DNA from: an uncultured Blautia sp.
GTDB lineage: Bacteria; Bacillota; Clostridia; Lachnospirales; Lachnospiraceae
Direction: 5' to 3'
Length of the DNA stretch: 32,719 nt
NCBI GenBank assembly: GCA_900547685.1
Contig: URHS01000026.1
Coordinates: 1-32,719 of the forward strand
The notes under the pieces were generated by a model. It made no database searches, was not told where the DNA came from, and saw only the letters and a program-made list of their open reading frames with translations. Below are positions 8,571 to 17,351 of the stretch, one piece after another (position 1 is the first letter of the stretch; each line of letters begins with the position of its first letter). The translations under genes were made by a program, and so were the position numbers.

Positions 8571-9263
8571 TCAACATCTTTTCTTTTTTGTTGCTGACGC
8601 TATACCGACTAAAGCAATAATACCTGCTCCTATTCCCAGGGCCATGTATTTTCCTGCTGCAGCTTCATCTCCGGTCTTTACATTGCCTGTTTTCTTATCA
8701 GAAGCTGACTTGTCTTTATTATCATCCTTATCCGAGGTTGTGCTTTCCAGCTTACTTGTCTGAACTTCCTCTTTTCCTGTTTCAAACTCCATGGTAATTT
8801 CCTTTCCTTCGAAATCACCACTTTCTCCTGCCAGTTTTTCCGGTTTCAATGTAAAAGAAATCTTGTCACCTTTCTTTACACTATCTTTAATCTGAAATTT
8901 CATTGACAGAATAGAGCCTTCTTTTTTTATATTTTCAGATGATGCAAATGCTGCTACCAACTCTCCTTCTTCTTTATTGCCTTTTAAACAGTCATTGATT
9001 TCACACATTCCGTTACCAAGACCATCACCTCTACCGGAAGATTGTAACTCTGCCTTATCCGCATCATATAAAACACGTATCTTCCCATTATTGACACTGT
9101 CGCCGTTCTTGATTTTACATTCTACCTGTATTTCCTTATCACTGTCTTTTATATACTCTGCCTGCAAATACAACTCTGGTTTTTCCGATGCCATTACAGG
9201 TACAGAACTAAAAATAAACATTGCACTAAGTAAGCCTAACATTGCTTTCATTTTCCCTTTCAT
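8571..9263 (-). CDS. Cell-surface cohesin-like protein with a sortase-like sorting signal
   Basis: A 230-residue protein with an AAAGGG ribosome binding site about 9 bases before the ATG. It has a signal peptide (1-25, ending SVPVMAS) and one domain of about 140 residues. That domain has the spacing and hydrophobic pattern of cohesins: KIRVLYDADKAEL, GELVAAFASSENIKKEGSI, LSMKFQIKDSVKKGDKISF. A charged Ser/Lys/Asp linker follows, then NVKTGDE, a hydrophobic segment and a basic tail (KKKRC). That ending is a variant LPxTG-type cell-wall sorting signal used in Lachnospiraceae. Cohesins bind dockerins. The genes on either side in this cluster include two dockerin proteins, so this looks like a minimal anchoring scaffoldin that docks the GH30 enzyme (and once the phosphoesterase) on the wall. 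It starts 34 bases after the GH30 stop. The cohesin call is from pattern and context; other beta-sandwich adhesion domains are possible. Confidence 0.72.
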   Translation of the reverse strand: MKGKMKAMLGLLSAMFIFSSVPVMASEKPELYLQAEYIKDSDKEIQVECKIKNGDSVNNGKIRVLYDADKAELQSSGRGDGLGNGMCEINDCLKGNKEEGELVAAFASSENIKKEGSILSMKFQIKDSVKKGDKISFTLKPEKLAGESGDFEGKEITMEFETGKEEVQTSKLESTTSDKDDNKDKSASDKKTGNVKTGDEAAAGKYMALGIGAGIIALVGIASATKKKRC

Positions 9264-9296
9264 GACTTCATTCCCTTTCCATCATTTTCAGCCCTA

Positions 9297-12200
9297 TCAA
9301 AAACTTTCAATCTTCTCTGAAACATATTGTAAAATACGTGCTGCGTCATCAAGGCTACAGGAGCCATCTCTGTTCACATCTGCGATATTCTCCTGTTCTG
9401 CAGTCATTGTATTTAATTCTGCACTGCTGCGTAAAACAACTGCTGCATCAGCTGTATCTACTTTACCATTCATATCCACATCACCCATAAGGCGTACTTC
9501 TAAAATTTCATTGATAAGCTTCTTTAAAATTTCTTCTACGGACTCTTTTGCAGCTTCTTTATCTGCTAAAATTTCTTCTGCATTCTGCAATGTATCACTT
9601 AAATTTTCTAAGGTATCTTCTACATAAAGAGCTTTATCCGCTAAAATTTCTTTTGCTCTGTTTACAGCATTTTCCAGTTCTGACTTATTGGATGTTTTTA
9701 CAAGTCCCGTCATAGCTTCTGCCAATTCATTGTAAGCTGCTGCAAGCTCTTGTTCGGATGCCTGAGTTTGGTTGAGAAGTTCTGCCTGAGTTAAAGCATC
9801 TTTTAAAGCCTGTGCACTGGAAAGTGTATAAGCATCTTCATTATTGAGAAGTTCTTTTGCCTTTTCAATTAAAACATCCAGTCGGCTGATTTCTTCCACT
9901 TTTTCTTCTCTCTGAATTTGGATGAAGGACAATACAGGGTCATTATTTTCCGCTTTTGCAATGGTAAAGGTCACATCTGCAGCCTCCTCACAGGTAATTT
10001 CATAAGAAACCTTATTCCACCAACTTCCTCCATTCCAGGTATTTGTTTTTCCCAACTCTGTAGTTTCTCCGTTTACCGTCATACTGATGGACATTGGACG
10101 AGATTTATTACCCTCTCTCCACCATTCTTTAAATCCAAAATCTACGTTATAAGTCCCTGCTTCCAAAGGGAATGTGTATTCAATACTCTGTCCGCCGTAT
10201 GCGTACCATCCTGTATCATAATGGTCGTTTATGTCCCCGTTGTATTCTCCATACTTTTCTTTATATCCCCAGCTTCCTTCTTCATAAGCCTGATCCGGCG
10301 TATCATTTTTCAATTTTGACAGGGTATCAATTTTTTCATACAGAGGAGAATTGAGGCTGTTGCAGTCTACAAAATATTCAATATTATCTGCAATAACTTT
10401 TACATTTACAGGTACTGTTTTATTTGTTCCTTCGATTTTTCCATACACAGTAACATCCTGTGTAAAGTCAATATCTTTTACATTCCATTCTACTGCTTTT
10501 TCTTTGGTTGTTCCCTTATCTGTCACAACCTGAACTGTTTTAGGAAACTCCGGTTTTTGTCCTGCAATCGTATAAATATCTTCGAAAGACTCAGCACGAA
10601 GAATATCTTCAATAAATTCACCGGAAATAATTCTTGCGTAATTAATTTCCAGCAGCTTATTGCCTTCACCATCTGCCTTTGTAAGCGTTACGGTATGTGT
10701 TCCCTGTGCCAGTTTTCCCGTGTCAAACAGCATCACTTCACCATCTTTTTCTTTGGCTGTAAGTTCTATCTGTCCTTTTTCTTCTCCATCTACCTCTACG
10801 TTTACAACAGCTCCTTCCGGTGCTTTTGTCCCATAAATTGCTGCCTGATCTCCTTCAAAAGTAAAGGTAACACCTGCATTTTCCTCCGTGCTGTATTTTC
10901 CGCCTCCAAATTCTTCTGCTGAATCACCCCAAGAGCCTTTGTATGTAAATTTATTCTCACTCTTTGTCCAATCTTCATCCGGTTTTACAACTTCTGCATC
11001 TACAATTTTGGAATAGTTTTCCATATTGCAGACAGAGCTTCCGTCATTTGCACGAACCACTGCAGTAGATACAGAATTTGTTGGCAACGTCATTTCTAAA
11101 GTAGTATCAGATACATCCTGTACATCTACGGATTCACAATTTTCTGTATCAGAAGTTCTAAACACTTCTGCTGTCATATCACCTGAAAATTTACTTAAAT
11201 CCAAAGAAACATTTCTCTCACTTCCAAAATTCTGTGCTACAATTACCAATTCGTCACCTGTTGGTGAAACAGCAGCACACATATTACTGTCTCCCACTTC
11301 AATCATAGTATATCCGGCTTTCAGGTACTTACTGTACTGCATCATGGTGTAGAACTGCTTGGTAATTGCCCAGTACCCTTCTTCCGGAACCCAATCTTTT
11401 TTAGAGCCATCACTATTTACCAGATTTGTATGATAATCAGGTACAGGACCATCTTTTTCAAATACGGCATGTAAAAGTCCCCAGTTAGAGTTTGTCTGAA
11501 GACATTCATATTCACTGTCTGCAATCAGCCATGCAATCCACGCTGTAGGCTGCATATACTTCAAATCTGCCATAATCCCTTCACTCTGAGAACGTGTATT
11601 TACAGCGCTCATAGATTCATGACAACCCTCTTCATGAGCACCGCCGCCTTTCGTTACTTCACTCATCCATAAATCTTTATCATATTTTTGTGCAGTCTGA
11701 CGCAGCTCATTTCTCTCAGAGTCATTTCCACTGTATGTATGCGCTCCTATCGTAGTCATATTTTCCTTTACATCATTGTCCAGACGATTAAAAGAATTAT
11801 TAGCACTCCAAAGAGAGGTTTCGTCTGTACCTGTAATCTGGATATCTGTCAGACCTTCTGTCTCAAGAGCCTTTTGCATCTCTCTGTATGCCTTTGACTG
11901 TAATTCTCCTGTATTAAAAATACAGCCTTCCTGCTTGGTACTTCCGTCCATCCAGTAATTCGTATCCGGTTCATTTAAAGGCTCTACATAAGAAACACCT
12001 GTACCATATTTCTTTTCCAGATTTTGGTCTACCCATTTGGTTGCTCTTGCCAAATATTGTGCAAACTCATCATACTGATCATCCTTCAGATTATTCTTAT
12101 CCCAGTTGTAGCCGCCTGTAGAACTGCCTGATTTTGTCATATAATAAGGAGGTGAATTAGAAAAGACTTCGTTGATAATGTCTCCTTCCTCTTGTCTCCA

Positions 12201-12680
12201 TTGATTTGCCTGTTCCAGCATCCACAATTGTCCCGCATCTGCCATTTCTTCTGTGGATTTGCTGTAAAATTCTTCTGCATTAAATTCTCCTGCACCATCT
12301 TTGGTCCCTGTCATATCTTCTGTCCATCCCGGTACCAGACCCTCACACCGCTTAATAGAAGTATTCTCTTTGTCTCCGCCACCCACATTGTAACGTACAA
12401 TATTCAAATTCAAATATTCCGGTGAAAAAGCCAGCTCTGCAATTTCCTCTCTGTCCGGTCTGCCATTTCCGTTAAAATCCTGATCCCCCCAGGAACCAAT
12501 GGTATTTCCCCACCAACACAGAGATGTTCCCCAACCTTTTAAGGTCTGATAATGTATCTGGGGATTAACAGAAATTCCCTCTGCTCCATACACCGGTAGT
12601 GCGGGAACAAACGCAGACGTTCCCAATACAAATGCGGATATCCCTGCAATTGCCTTTTTGCTTCTTTTTTTCTTTCCCAC
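9297..12680 (-). CDS. Secreted GH30 endo-beta-1,6-galactanase-like enzyme with FIVAR and dockerin domains
   Basis: The start is GTG at 12680, with AAGGAGG 9 bases upstream. The 1127-residue protein has a signal peptide (1-33) and a GH30 TIM-barrel plus beta-sandwich (about 36-550). A CBM-like region (555-690), an Ig-like domain (690-770), a second CBM-like domain (775-930), two FIVAR regions and a C-terminal type I dockerin (last 60 residues) follow. The acid/base is E237 in PLNEPD and the nucleophile is E341 in WMSEVTK. The GWGTSLCWWGN start resembles GH30 subfamily 5 endo-1,6-galactanases, which cut the side chains of arabinogalactan-proteins; the subfamily is less certain than the family. 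Dockerin loops DVDMNGKVDTAD and DVNRDGSCSLDD keep the calcium ligands. The FIVAR-dockerin end closely resembles that of the broken phosphoesterase (LINEILEVR then GDV in both), pointing to module duplication. It is the first gene of the operon. Confidence 0.82.
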   Translation of the reverse strand: MGKKKRSKKAIAGISAFVLGTSAFVPALPVYGAEGISVNPQIHYQTLKGWGTSLCWWGNTIGSWGDQDFNGNGRPDREEIAELAFSPEYLNLNIVRYNVGGGDKENTSIKRCEGLVPGWTEDMTGTKDGAGEFNAEEFYSKSTEEMADAGQLWMLEQANQWRQEEGDIINEVFSNSPPYYMTKSGSSTGGYNWDKNNLKDDQYDEFAQYLARATKWVDQNLEKKYGTGVSYVEPLNEPDTNYWMDGSTKQEGCIFNTGELQSKAYREMQKALETEGLTDIQITGTDETSLWSANNSFNRLDNDVKENMTTIGAHTYSGNDSERNELRQTAQKYDKDLWMSEVTKGGGAHEEGCHESMSAVNTRSQSEGIMADLKYMQPTAWIAWLIADSEYECLQTNSNWGLLHAVFEKDGPVPDYHTNLVNSDGSKKDWVPEEGYWAITKQFYTMMQYSKYLKAGYTMIEVGDSNMCAAVSPTGDELVIVAQNFGSERNVSLDLSKFSGDMTAEVFRTSDTENCESVDVQDVSDTTLEMTLPTNSVSTAVVRANDGSSVCNMENYSKIVDAEVVKPDEDWTKSENKFTYKGSWGDSAEEFGGGKYSTEENAGVTFTFEGDQAAIYGTKAPEGAVVNVEVDGEEKGQIELTAKEKDGEVMLFDTGKLAQGTHTVTLTKADGEGNKLLEINYARIISGEFIEDILRAESFEDIYTIAGQKPEFPKTVQVVTDKGTTKEKAVEWNVKDIDFTQDVTVYGKIEGTNKTVPVNVKVIADNIEYFVDCNSLNSPLYEKIDTLSKLKNDTPDQAYEEGSWGYKEKYGEYNGDINDHYDTGWYAYGGQSIEYTFPLEAGTYNVDFGFKEWWREGNKSRPMSISMTVNGETTELGKTNTWNGGSWWNKVSYEITCEEAADVTFTIAKAENNDPVLSFIQIQREEKVEEISRLDVLIEKAKELLNNEDAYTLSSAQALKDALTQAELLNQTQASEQELAAAYNELAEAMTGLVKTSNKSELENAVNRAKEILADKALYVEDTLENLSDTLQNAEEILADKEAAKESVEEILKKLINEILEVRLMGDVDMNGKVDTADAAVVLRSSAELNTMTAEQENIADVNRDGSCSLDDAARILQYVSEKIESF

Positions 12681-12832
12681 TTTTATAAACCTCCTTCGCA
12701 GTTCCGATTTATTTACATTTTAGCATGAGGTTTTAAACTTTTTTAGGACTTTGTTCGCTAAAACTTTTACTTTTTCAAGGTGCTTATAAAATTTTTGTAC
12801 TTTTTTTGTATTTTAGGATTTTCTTTATAATA
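12681..12832 (-). promoter_or_regulatory. AT-rich leader and promoter region of the glycosidase operon
   Basis: This stretch separates the bceB terminator from the GH30 start. It holds the AAGGAGG ribosome binding site and a TAAAAT box (12717-12722) that could be a -10, but no matching TTGACA-like -35. Repeated AAAGTTT-type tracts lie upstream. The lack of a good -35 fits an activated promoter, but no specific operator can be named. Confidence 0.3.
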
Positions 12833-12872
12833 TAAAAAGAACTACCCTGAAAATTTTTCAAAATAGTTCTTC
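12833..12872 (-). terminator. Terminator after the BceB-like permease gene
   Basis: On the minus strand AAGAACTA...GAAA pairs with TTTC...TAGTTCTT, followed by TTTTTAT. It lies just after the permease stop codon and separates the resistance module from the glycosidase operon. Confidence 0.85.
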
Positions 12873-12879
12873 TTATTTT

Positions 12880-14796
12880 CTATGAAATTAAAGACAGCTT
12901 TTTCTTCGCTGTATGAACCGATACCATGCAAATTATGGTAAATATCAAAAGAATAATTCCTGTACTCCAAATATTAACCAACAGCAAATTCTCTTTCATA
13001 ACATTTCCCAAAGCCTTTACAGAAAAATATGAGGTAATCATCATAAGAACAAAAGGGCAATAATAAGTAAAACAAATTTCATTTCGTACAGAATTTCTCA
13101 AACTTTTCTTTTGAATTCCTATTTTCTCCAAAATTTTATATCTCTCTTTGTCCTCGTATACCTCATTGCCAATTTTCAAAAAGATAATACTTCCTGCTGC
13201 TAACACAAGAGTTACGAACATAAAAACACAAAGGGAATACATAACTCTAATCCAACTGTCCTGTTTTCCGTCTATCTGTGCATAATTTACCCCTGTAAAC
13301 GACTGCCCATCTTCGCTGTTTTGTGACAGTGTATTCAGATATGCTCTGGATGCTTCCATATTTTTCATATCTTCAATTCTATAATTGTAAAAATATGTAA
13401 TACTGCCTAAGTCTTTCAACTTCTCAAAAGTTTTATCACTGACAATATAAATACTTGTGATGCTTTGCATTGCCCCAAAATAAGGTGTATTATCTGATTT
13501 TACCACGTCATACGTTTCGCTTCCGATATTTTGCTTATCCGACTTATTTATACCACCTGATAAATCCATAAGAACTTCATGAAAAAGATTAATTACCTGA
13601 TTATCCTTCAATTCCTTGTAATCAAATGGCAAATCGGCTTTTTTTGCCGCCTGTTCCACATCTGAAAAAGATACAATTCCATAAGCTGTATAGGTATATT
13701 TACTGTTCATCACAGAAGGATCTACCATAATAACCTGCATCTCATTCCAGAATTTCACTTTATTTTCCTGCTCAATTCCCTTGGCAATCTCCTCTGCATT
13801 TTTTTCTTCACTGCTTAGCACCTGATAAGTATAAGTCTGGTCAAAATGTGTAATCTTTTCATATCGTTGTTTCATTGCTATGGAAATTGCCATAACTGTC
13901 ACAGAGCAAATCATCAGTACTGTTACCATAGCATAAGTTCTATAATTCTTTTTCATACGAAATGCCAGATTATTCACCCATAAAGTCCGCTCTTTCTTAT
14001 ATAGATAATGTTTATTTCCTGAAAACCTGCCAAGTATTGCAGGAATAAGTCCTGAAAACAAAAGGTAAACACCCACAATTACCAGAACCACAGCGCCCAA
14101 AGCATTTAGTAAAGAATTTATATCTCCTGTTTTCCATGCCAGATAATACCCTAAAAACAGAATACCTATACCACCTACAATCCTTAAAAATGTAATGCTC
14201 CACTTTTCCTTTTGCATTTCCTGCTGTTTCGCACCGGAAAGCAAGTTTAATACACTGCTGCTTTTTAATTTATGATAACTTTTCAAAGTCATTAAACCAT
14301 AAATAACAAAAAACATTCCTGCCGTAATCAGTACAGCTTCCCACGAAAAAGAAAACTGAATATCTACACTGATATCAGAGAGTTTTAAAAGAAGCATTTG
14401 AAACAATTTTGAAAATAAGATACCTGTTCCAATCCCTGCAAGTAATGAAAAAAATCCAATAAAGACAGACTCCAACATATACATTTTCCCTATTCTTACA
14501 TTATCCAATCCCATAAAAATGTAAATTCCGATTTCCTTTTTTCTTTGATTTAGGAAAACATTGGACGCATACCAGATAAAGAAAAACAAAAATACACCGA
14601 ATACTATAGATGCAGCCTGAACAATCATATCAATATATTCTTTATTATAATCTTCCAGAATCTCCATGGACTCTGAGTAAATAACACTCTGGAAATTAAA
14701 AAACACAAAAATCGAAAAAGCAAGAGAAATAATTAACATTCCATATTCTCTTACACTACGTTTAAAGTTAGAAAAGGACAGTGACAGAAGCTTCAT
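12880..14796 (-). CDS. bceB: BceB-like ABC transporter permease (antimicrobial peptide resistance)
   Basis: A 638-residue FtsX-type permease with ten predicted membrane segments. One segment is at the N-terminus (about 18-40), three lie between about 55 and 175, then two pairs span 205-310, and three lie at the C-terminus (530-630). A large outside domain of about 200 residues (about 315-520) separates segments 7 and 8, the hallmark of BceB-type permeases. These proteins free lipid II-cycle intermediates from peptides such as bacitracin or lantibiotics, and also act as the sensor for the partner kinase. The ATG overlaps the ATPase gene's stop by 4 bases (ATGA), showing translational coupling. 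No lesion is seen. The specific peptide cannot be read from sequence. Confidence 0.88.
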   Translation of the reverse strand: MKLLSLSFSNFKRSVREYGMLIISLAFSIFVFFNFQSVIYSESMEILEDYNKEYIDMIVQAASIVFGVFLFFFIWYASNVFLNQRKKEIGIYIFMGLDNVRIGKMYMLESVFIGFFSLLAGIGTGILFSKLFQMLLLKLSDISVDIQFSFSWEAVLITAGMFFVIYGLMTLKSYHKLKSSSVLNLLSGAKQQEMQKEKWSITFLRIVGGIGILFLGYYLAWKTGDINSLLNALGAVVLVIVGVYLLFSGLIPAILGRFSGNKHYLYKKERTLWVNNLAFRMKKNYRTYAMVTVLMICSVTVMAISIAMKQRYEKITHFDQTYTYQVLSSEEKNAEEIAKGIEQENKVKFWNEMQVIMVDPSVMNSKYTYTAYGIVSFSDVEQAAKKADLPFDYKELKDNQVINLFHEVLMDLSGGINKSDKQNIGSETYDVVKSDNTPYFGAMQSITSIYIVSDKTFEKLKDLGSITYFYNYRIEDMKNMEASRAYLNTLSQNSEDGQSFTGVNYAQIDGKQDSWIRVMYSLCVFMFVTLVLAAGSIIFLKIGNEVYEDKERYKILEKIGIQKKSLRNSVRNEICFTYYCPFVLMMITSYFSVKALGNVMKENLLLVNIWSTGIILLIFTIICMVSVHTAKKKLSLIS

Positions 14797-15548
14797 TCTC
14801 CCTCACCTCCCATAACCGCTAACATTGTCATAATTTCTTCGTAAAATGCTTTTCTGCTGCCTTTTTGTGTCAAACGACTGTAAATTTTTCCGTCTTTTAA
14901 AAAGTATACCTGCTTTGCATAACTTGCAGTATAACCGTCATGGGTTACCATTAAAATCGTGGCATTGTCCTGTTCGTTGGCATTTTTCAGACACCCTAAT
15001 AAATCCTTGCCTGACTTACTGTCTAACGCTCCTGTCGGTTCATCTGCAAACAAAATTCGGGGCTCTGTAATCAGCGCTCTGGCGCTGGCAGCTCTTTGTT
15101 TTTGTCCTCCTGAAAGCTGATAAGGATACTTTCTCAAATGAGACTCCAATCCAAAATCCACTGCTTTTGCCTGTACTTTTCTAATAATTTCCCTTTGCGG
15201 CACTCCGTTTAAAGAAAGTGGAAGGGCAATATTATCCTGCACAGTCATATTATCCAGCAGATTATATTCCTGAAAAATAAAGCCGATTTTGTCACGCCTT
15301 ACTAAAGAAAGTTCTTTATTGCTTAATGCTGTAATATCCTCCCCCTCCAGAAAAATTTTTCCTGACGATGGCTTATCCAATGTAGACAATAGATTTAGAA
15401 ATGTAGTTTTTCCTGCCCCGCTTGGCCCCATAATTGCAATAAAATCACCTTCGTAAATATCCATGCTGATGTCTTTTAGTACAGCAGTTTCATATCCTTT
15501 TTTTCCATAGTTTTTGGAAAGATTTCTGACTTCTAAAATTTTTTTCAT
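14793..15548 (-). CDS. bceA: BceA-like ABC transporter ATP-binding protein
   Basis: A 251-residue ABC ATPase with Walker A (GPSGAGKTT, about residues 42-50), Q-loop (FIFQEYN), signature LSGGQKQR, Walker B (RILFADEPTGALD) and H-loop (MVTHD). The ATG has AGGAGG 8 bases upstream. It belongs to the MacB/BceA group that energises FtsX-type permeases and is coupled to the downstream permease by a 4-base overlap. A direct-repeat motif (15633-15653) lies about 85-105 bases upstream and recurs near the response regulator gene. Transcription is therefore probably induced by the adjacent regulator, as in other Bce modules. Confidence 0.93.
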   Translation of the reverse strand: MKKILEVRNLSKNYGKKGYETAVLKDISMDIYEGDFIAIMGPSGAGKTTFLNLLSTLDKPSSGKIFLEGEDITALSNKELSLVRRDKIGFIFQEYNLLDNMTVQDNIALPLSLNGVPQREIIRKVQAKAVDFGLESHLRKYPYQLSGGQKQRAASARALITEPRILFADEPTGALDSKSGKDLLGCLKNANEQDNATILMVTHDGYTASYAKQVYFLKDGKIYSRLTQKGSRKAFYEEIMTMLAVMGGEGE

Positions 15549-15632
15549 TATGTTTACCTCCTAATCTGTATCTTTATTCTATCAAAGAGGCTTGTGAAAA
15601 ATCCTTTCATTTATCCAACAGTTTTCTTTCCA

Positions 15633-15653
15633 ATCTAACATTTCTGTAACATA
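15633..15653 (-). promoter_or_regulatory. Candidate response-regulator site upstream of bceA
   Basis: The minus strand reads TATGTT-N5-AATGTTAGAT, two half-sites spaced 11 bases apart (one helical turn). A nearly identical 20-base element, in opposite orientation, lies upstream of the bceR-like gene (17317-17339). Direct repeats at this spacing are typical of OmpR-family regulator sites. Binding is inferred. Confidence 0.45.
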
Positions 15654-15656
15654 CAA

Positions 15657-16592
15657 CTACATCATAAAATGTTCTGCCATATCACAAAATACAATTTCAA
15701 AACAACTACCATTTTCTTTTTTCGGTACTGCTTTTAAAGAAAGATTTAGCATTTCTCCTATTTTTCCTGCAAAATAAAGACCCATTCCCGTTGAATGATA
15801 ATCCCCTTTTCTTAAACTTTTCCCTACATATCCTTTGTCAAAAATATAAGGTAAATCCTCATTGGAAATTCCAATCCCATTATCTTCCACCCTTAAACAT
15901 ACCTGATTTTCTCCCTGCTTTTCACAGGAAAATATAAGCTTTGGAGTATCTCTTCTGTACTTTATGGCATTGGCAATCAGCTGGTCCAAAAGATAAATCA
16001 TCCACCTTTTATCACTGTATACCCAGACACCTTTTATCTCCAGAATTATTTCAAAACCATATTGGATAAGAAAATAAGATTGGTTTTTCACTGCTTCTTT
16101 TACTGCTTCTTCCAGAGAAATCCGTTCCATACATACATCATTTTCAGGTCTTTGCAGCTTACTTCCCATAAGCACGGTATGAAGCAAATTTTCCATGCGC
16201 ACAATGCAATCCTGCATTTCCTTTTTTAGAGAAGCTTCCTGATTTCTTCCATTCATGAGGCGCAATGCAGCCAAAGGCAGTTTTATTTCATGTGTCCATT
16301 TTGTAATATAATCCGATAAATTTTCCAATTTTCCTTTATATTCCAGCAGTTCTCTCCTTGTATATTCAAGAAGCTCCTCCTGTTCTTCTTCCTGCTTTTT
16401 GTTCTTTTTCCACTGACTGTAATCCCAAATCAAAAGAACTATCCCAAAAGCAGCCAACAACACATTCAAGTACAAAATATCTTGTCTATAAAGTGATGTT
16501 GCACATAACCATGTAAGGTATATATTCAAAAAAACTGCAAATCCCACTCCTGTAACCAGCACAGCCCATCTGGCTTTTAGATATTTCTTCAT
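15657..16592 (-). CDS. bceS: BceS-like intramembrane-sensing histidine kinase
   Basis: I chose the ATG at 16592 (MKKYLKARW...), which overlaps the regulator's TGA in ATGA; an upstream in-frame start would overlap the regulator gene by over 60 bases. The 311-residue protein has two N-terminal membrane helices (about 10-30 and 38-58) with only a few residues outside the cell. A DHp helix with the phospho-accepting His in KWTHEIKLPLAA and a HATPase domain (N box ANAIKY, G1 box EDNGIGI, G2 GMGLYFAG) follow. The near absence of a sensory domain is characteristic of Bce-type kinases, which detect peptides through the transporter. Confidence 0.9.
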   Translation of the reverse strand: MKKYLKARWAVLVTGVGFAVFLNIYLTWLCATSLYRQDILYLNVLLAAFGIVLLIWDYSQWKKNKKQEEEQEELLEYTRRELLEYKGKLENLSDYITKWTHEIKLPLAALRLMNGRNQEASLKKEMQDCIVRMENLLHTVLMGSKLQRPENDVCMERISLEEAVKEAVKNQSYFLIQYGFEIILEIKGVWVYSDKRWMIYLLDQLIANAIKYRRDTPKLIFSCEKQGENQVCLRVEDNGIGISNEDLPYIFDKGYVGKSLRKGDYHSTGMGLYFAGKIGEMLNLSLKAVPKKENGSCFEIVFCDMAEHFMM

Positions 16593-17260
16593 TCCAAATA
16601 ATATCCTTTCCCTTTTCTGGTATGGATACAGGAAATTCCTCCTGTCGCAGTGCAAATTTTGCTTCGAAGTCTGGATATCAACACAGTCAAAGAAGCATCT
16701 GTTACATATTCATCTGTATTCCACAATCCCTGCATTAACGTCTCTCTGTCCACTACCTGACCTTTGTAATCTGCTAAAATACTCATAATTCTGTTTTCGG
16801 ATTTTGTCATTTCTATAGGTTGATTTTTATAGAGTAAAATTCCCTGTCCACGGTCGTAAACAAGTCCGGACTCCAGATATTCCCTGTCACTTTGGGTATA
16901 CTCATAGCTTCGCCTTAAAAGGGAACGGATTTTCACCAGCAAAAGTTCTGCATCAAAAGGCTTTTCCACATAGTCATCTCCACCGGAAACCATTGCCATA
17001 ACCTTATCTGCATTCTGGTCTCTGCTGGATAAAAACAAAACAGGAACTTTTGATACACTTCTAATCTTCTGACACCAGTAAAATCCATCATAAAAAGGTA
17101 AATTGATGTCCATAAGAACCAAATCACAATGACTGCTTTCACACTGCTTATCTACATCTGTAAAATCTTCCAGATATTCTCCTTCAAAGCCCCATCGTTG
17201 GCAGAGGAGCAAAATTTCCTCTGCCAATACAAAATCATCTTCTACAATTAAAATTTTCAT
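16589..17260 (-). CDS. bceR: BceR-like OmpR-family response regulator
   Basis: A receiver domain (acidic pair VEDD, phospho-acceptor Asp in LMDINLP, Lys in EKPFDAE) is followed by a winged-helix DNA-binding domain ending RKGKGYYLE. The total is 223 residues from the ATG at 17260. Two other in-frame starts lie upstream (ATG at 17266, GTG at 17269). The GGGTG just before them is best spaced for 17260. It overlaps the kinase gene by 4 bases. It should control bceAB and perhaps itself through the shared direct-repeat motif. Confidence 0.9.
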   Translation of the reverse strand: MKILIVEDDFVLAEEILLLCQRWGFEGEYLEDFTDVDKQCESSHCDLVLMDINLPFYDGFYWCQKIRSVSKVPVLFLSSRDQNADKVMAMVSGGDDYVEKPFDAELLLVKIRSLLRRSYEYTQSDREYLESGLVYDRGQGILLYKNQPIEMTKSENRIMSILADYKGQVVDRETLMQGLWNTDEYVTDASLTVLISRLRSKICTATGGISCIHTRKGKGYYLE

Positions 17261-17316
17261 ATTCATCACCCAGTTTTATCTTACACTTCTTTCCTTCATT
17301 TGCACAGTCCTAATGG

Positions 17317-17339
17317 CTAATGTTGCAAAAATGTTAGAT
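17317..17339 (+). promoter_or_regulatory. Second copy of the direct-repeat motif, upstream of bceR
   Basis: CTAATGTTGCAAAAATGTTAG contains AATGTT-N5-AATGTT at 11-base spacing and matches the bceA-upstream element at 18 of 20 bases. It lies about 60-80 bases upstream of the bceR start and could mediate autoregulation. Confidence 0.4.
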
Positions 17340-17351
17340 AAACCCGTAGCT

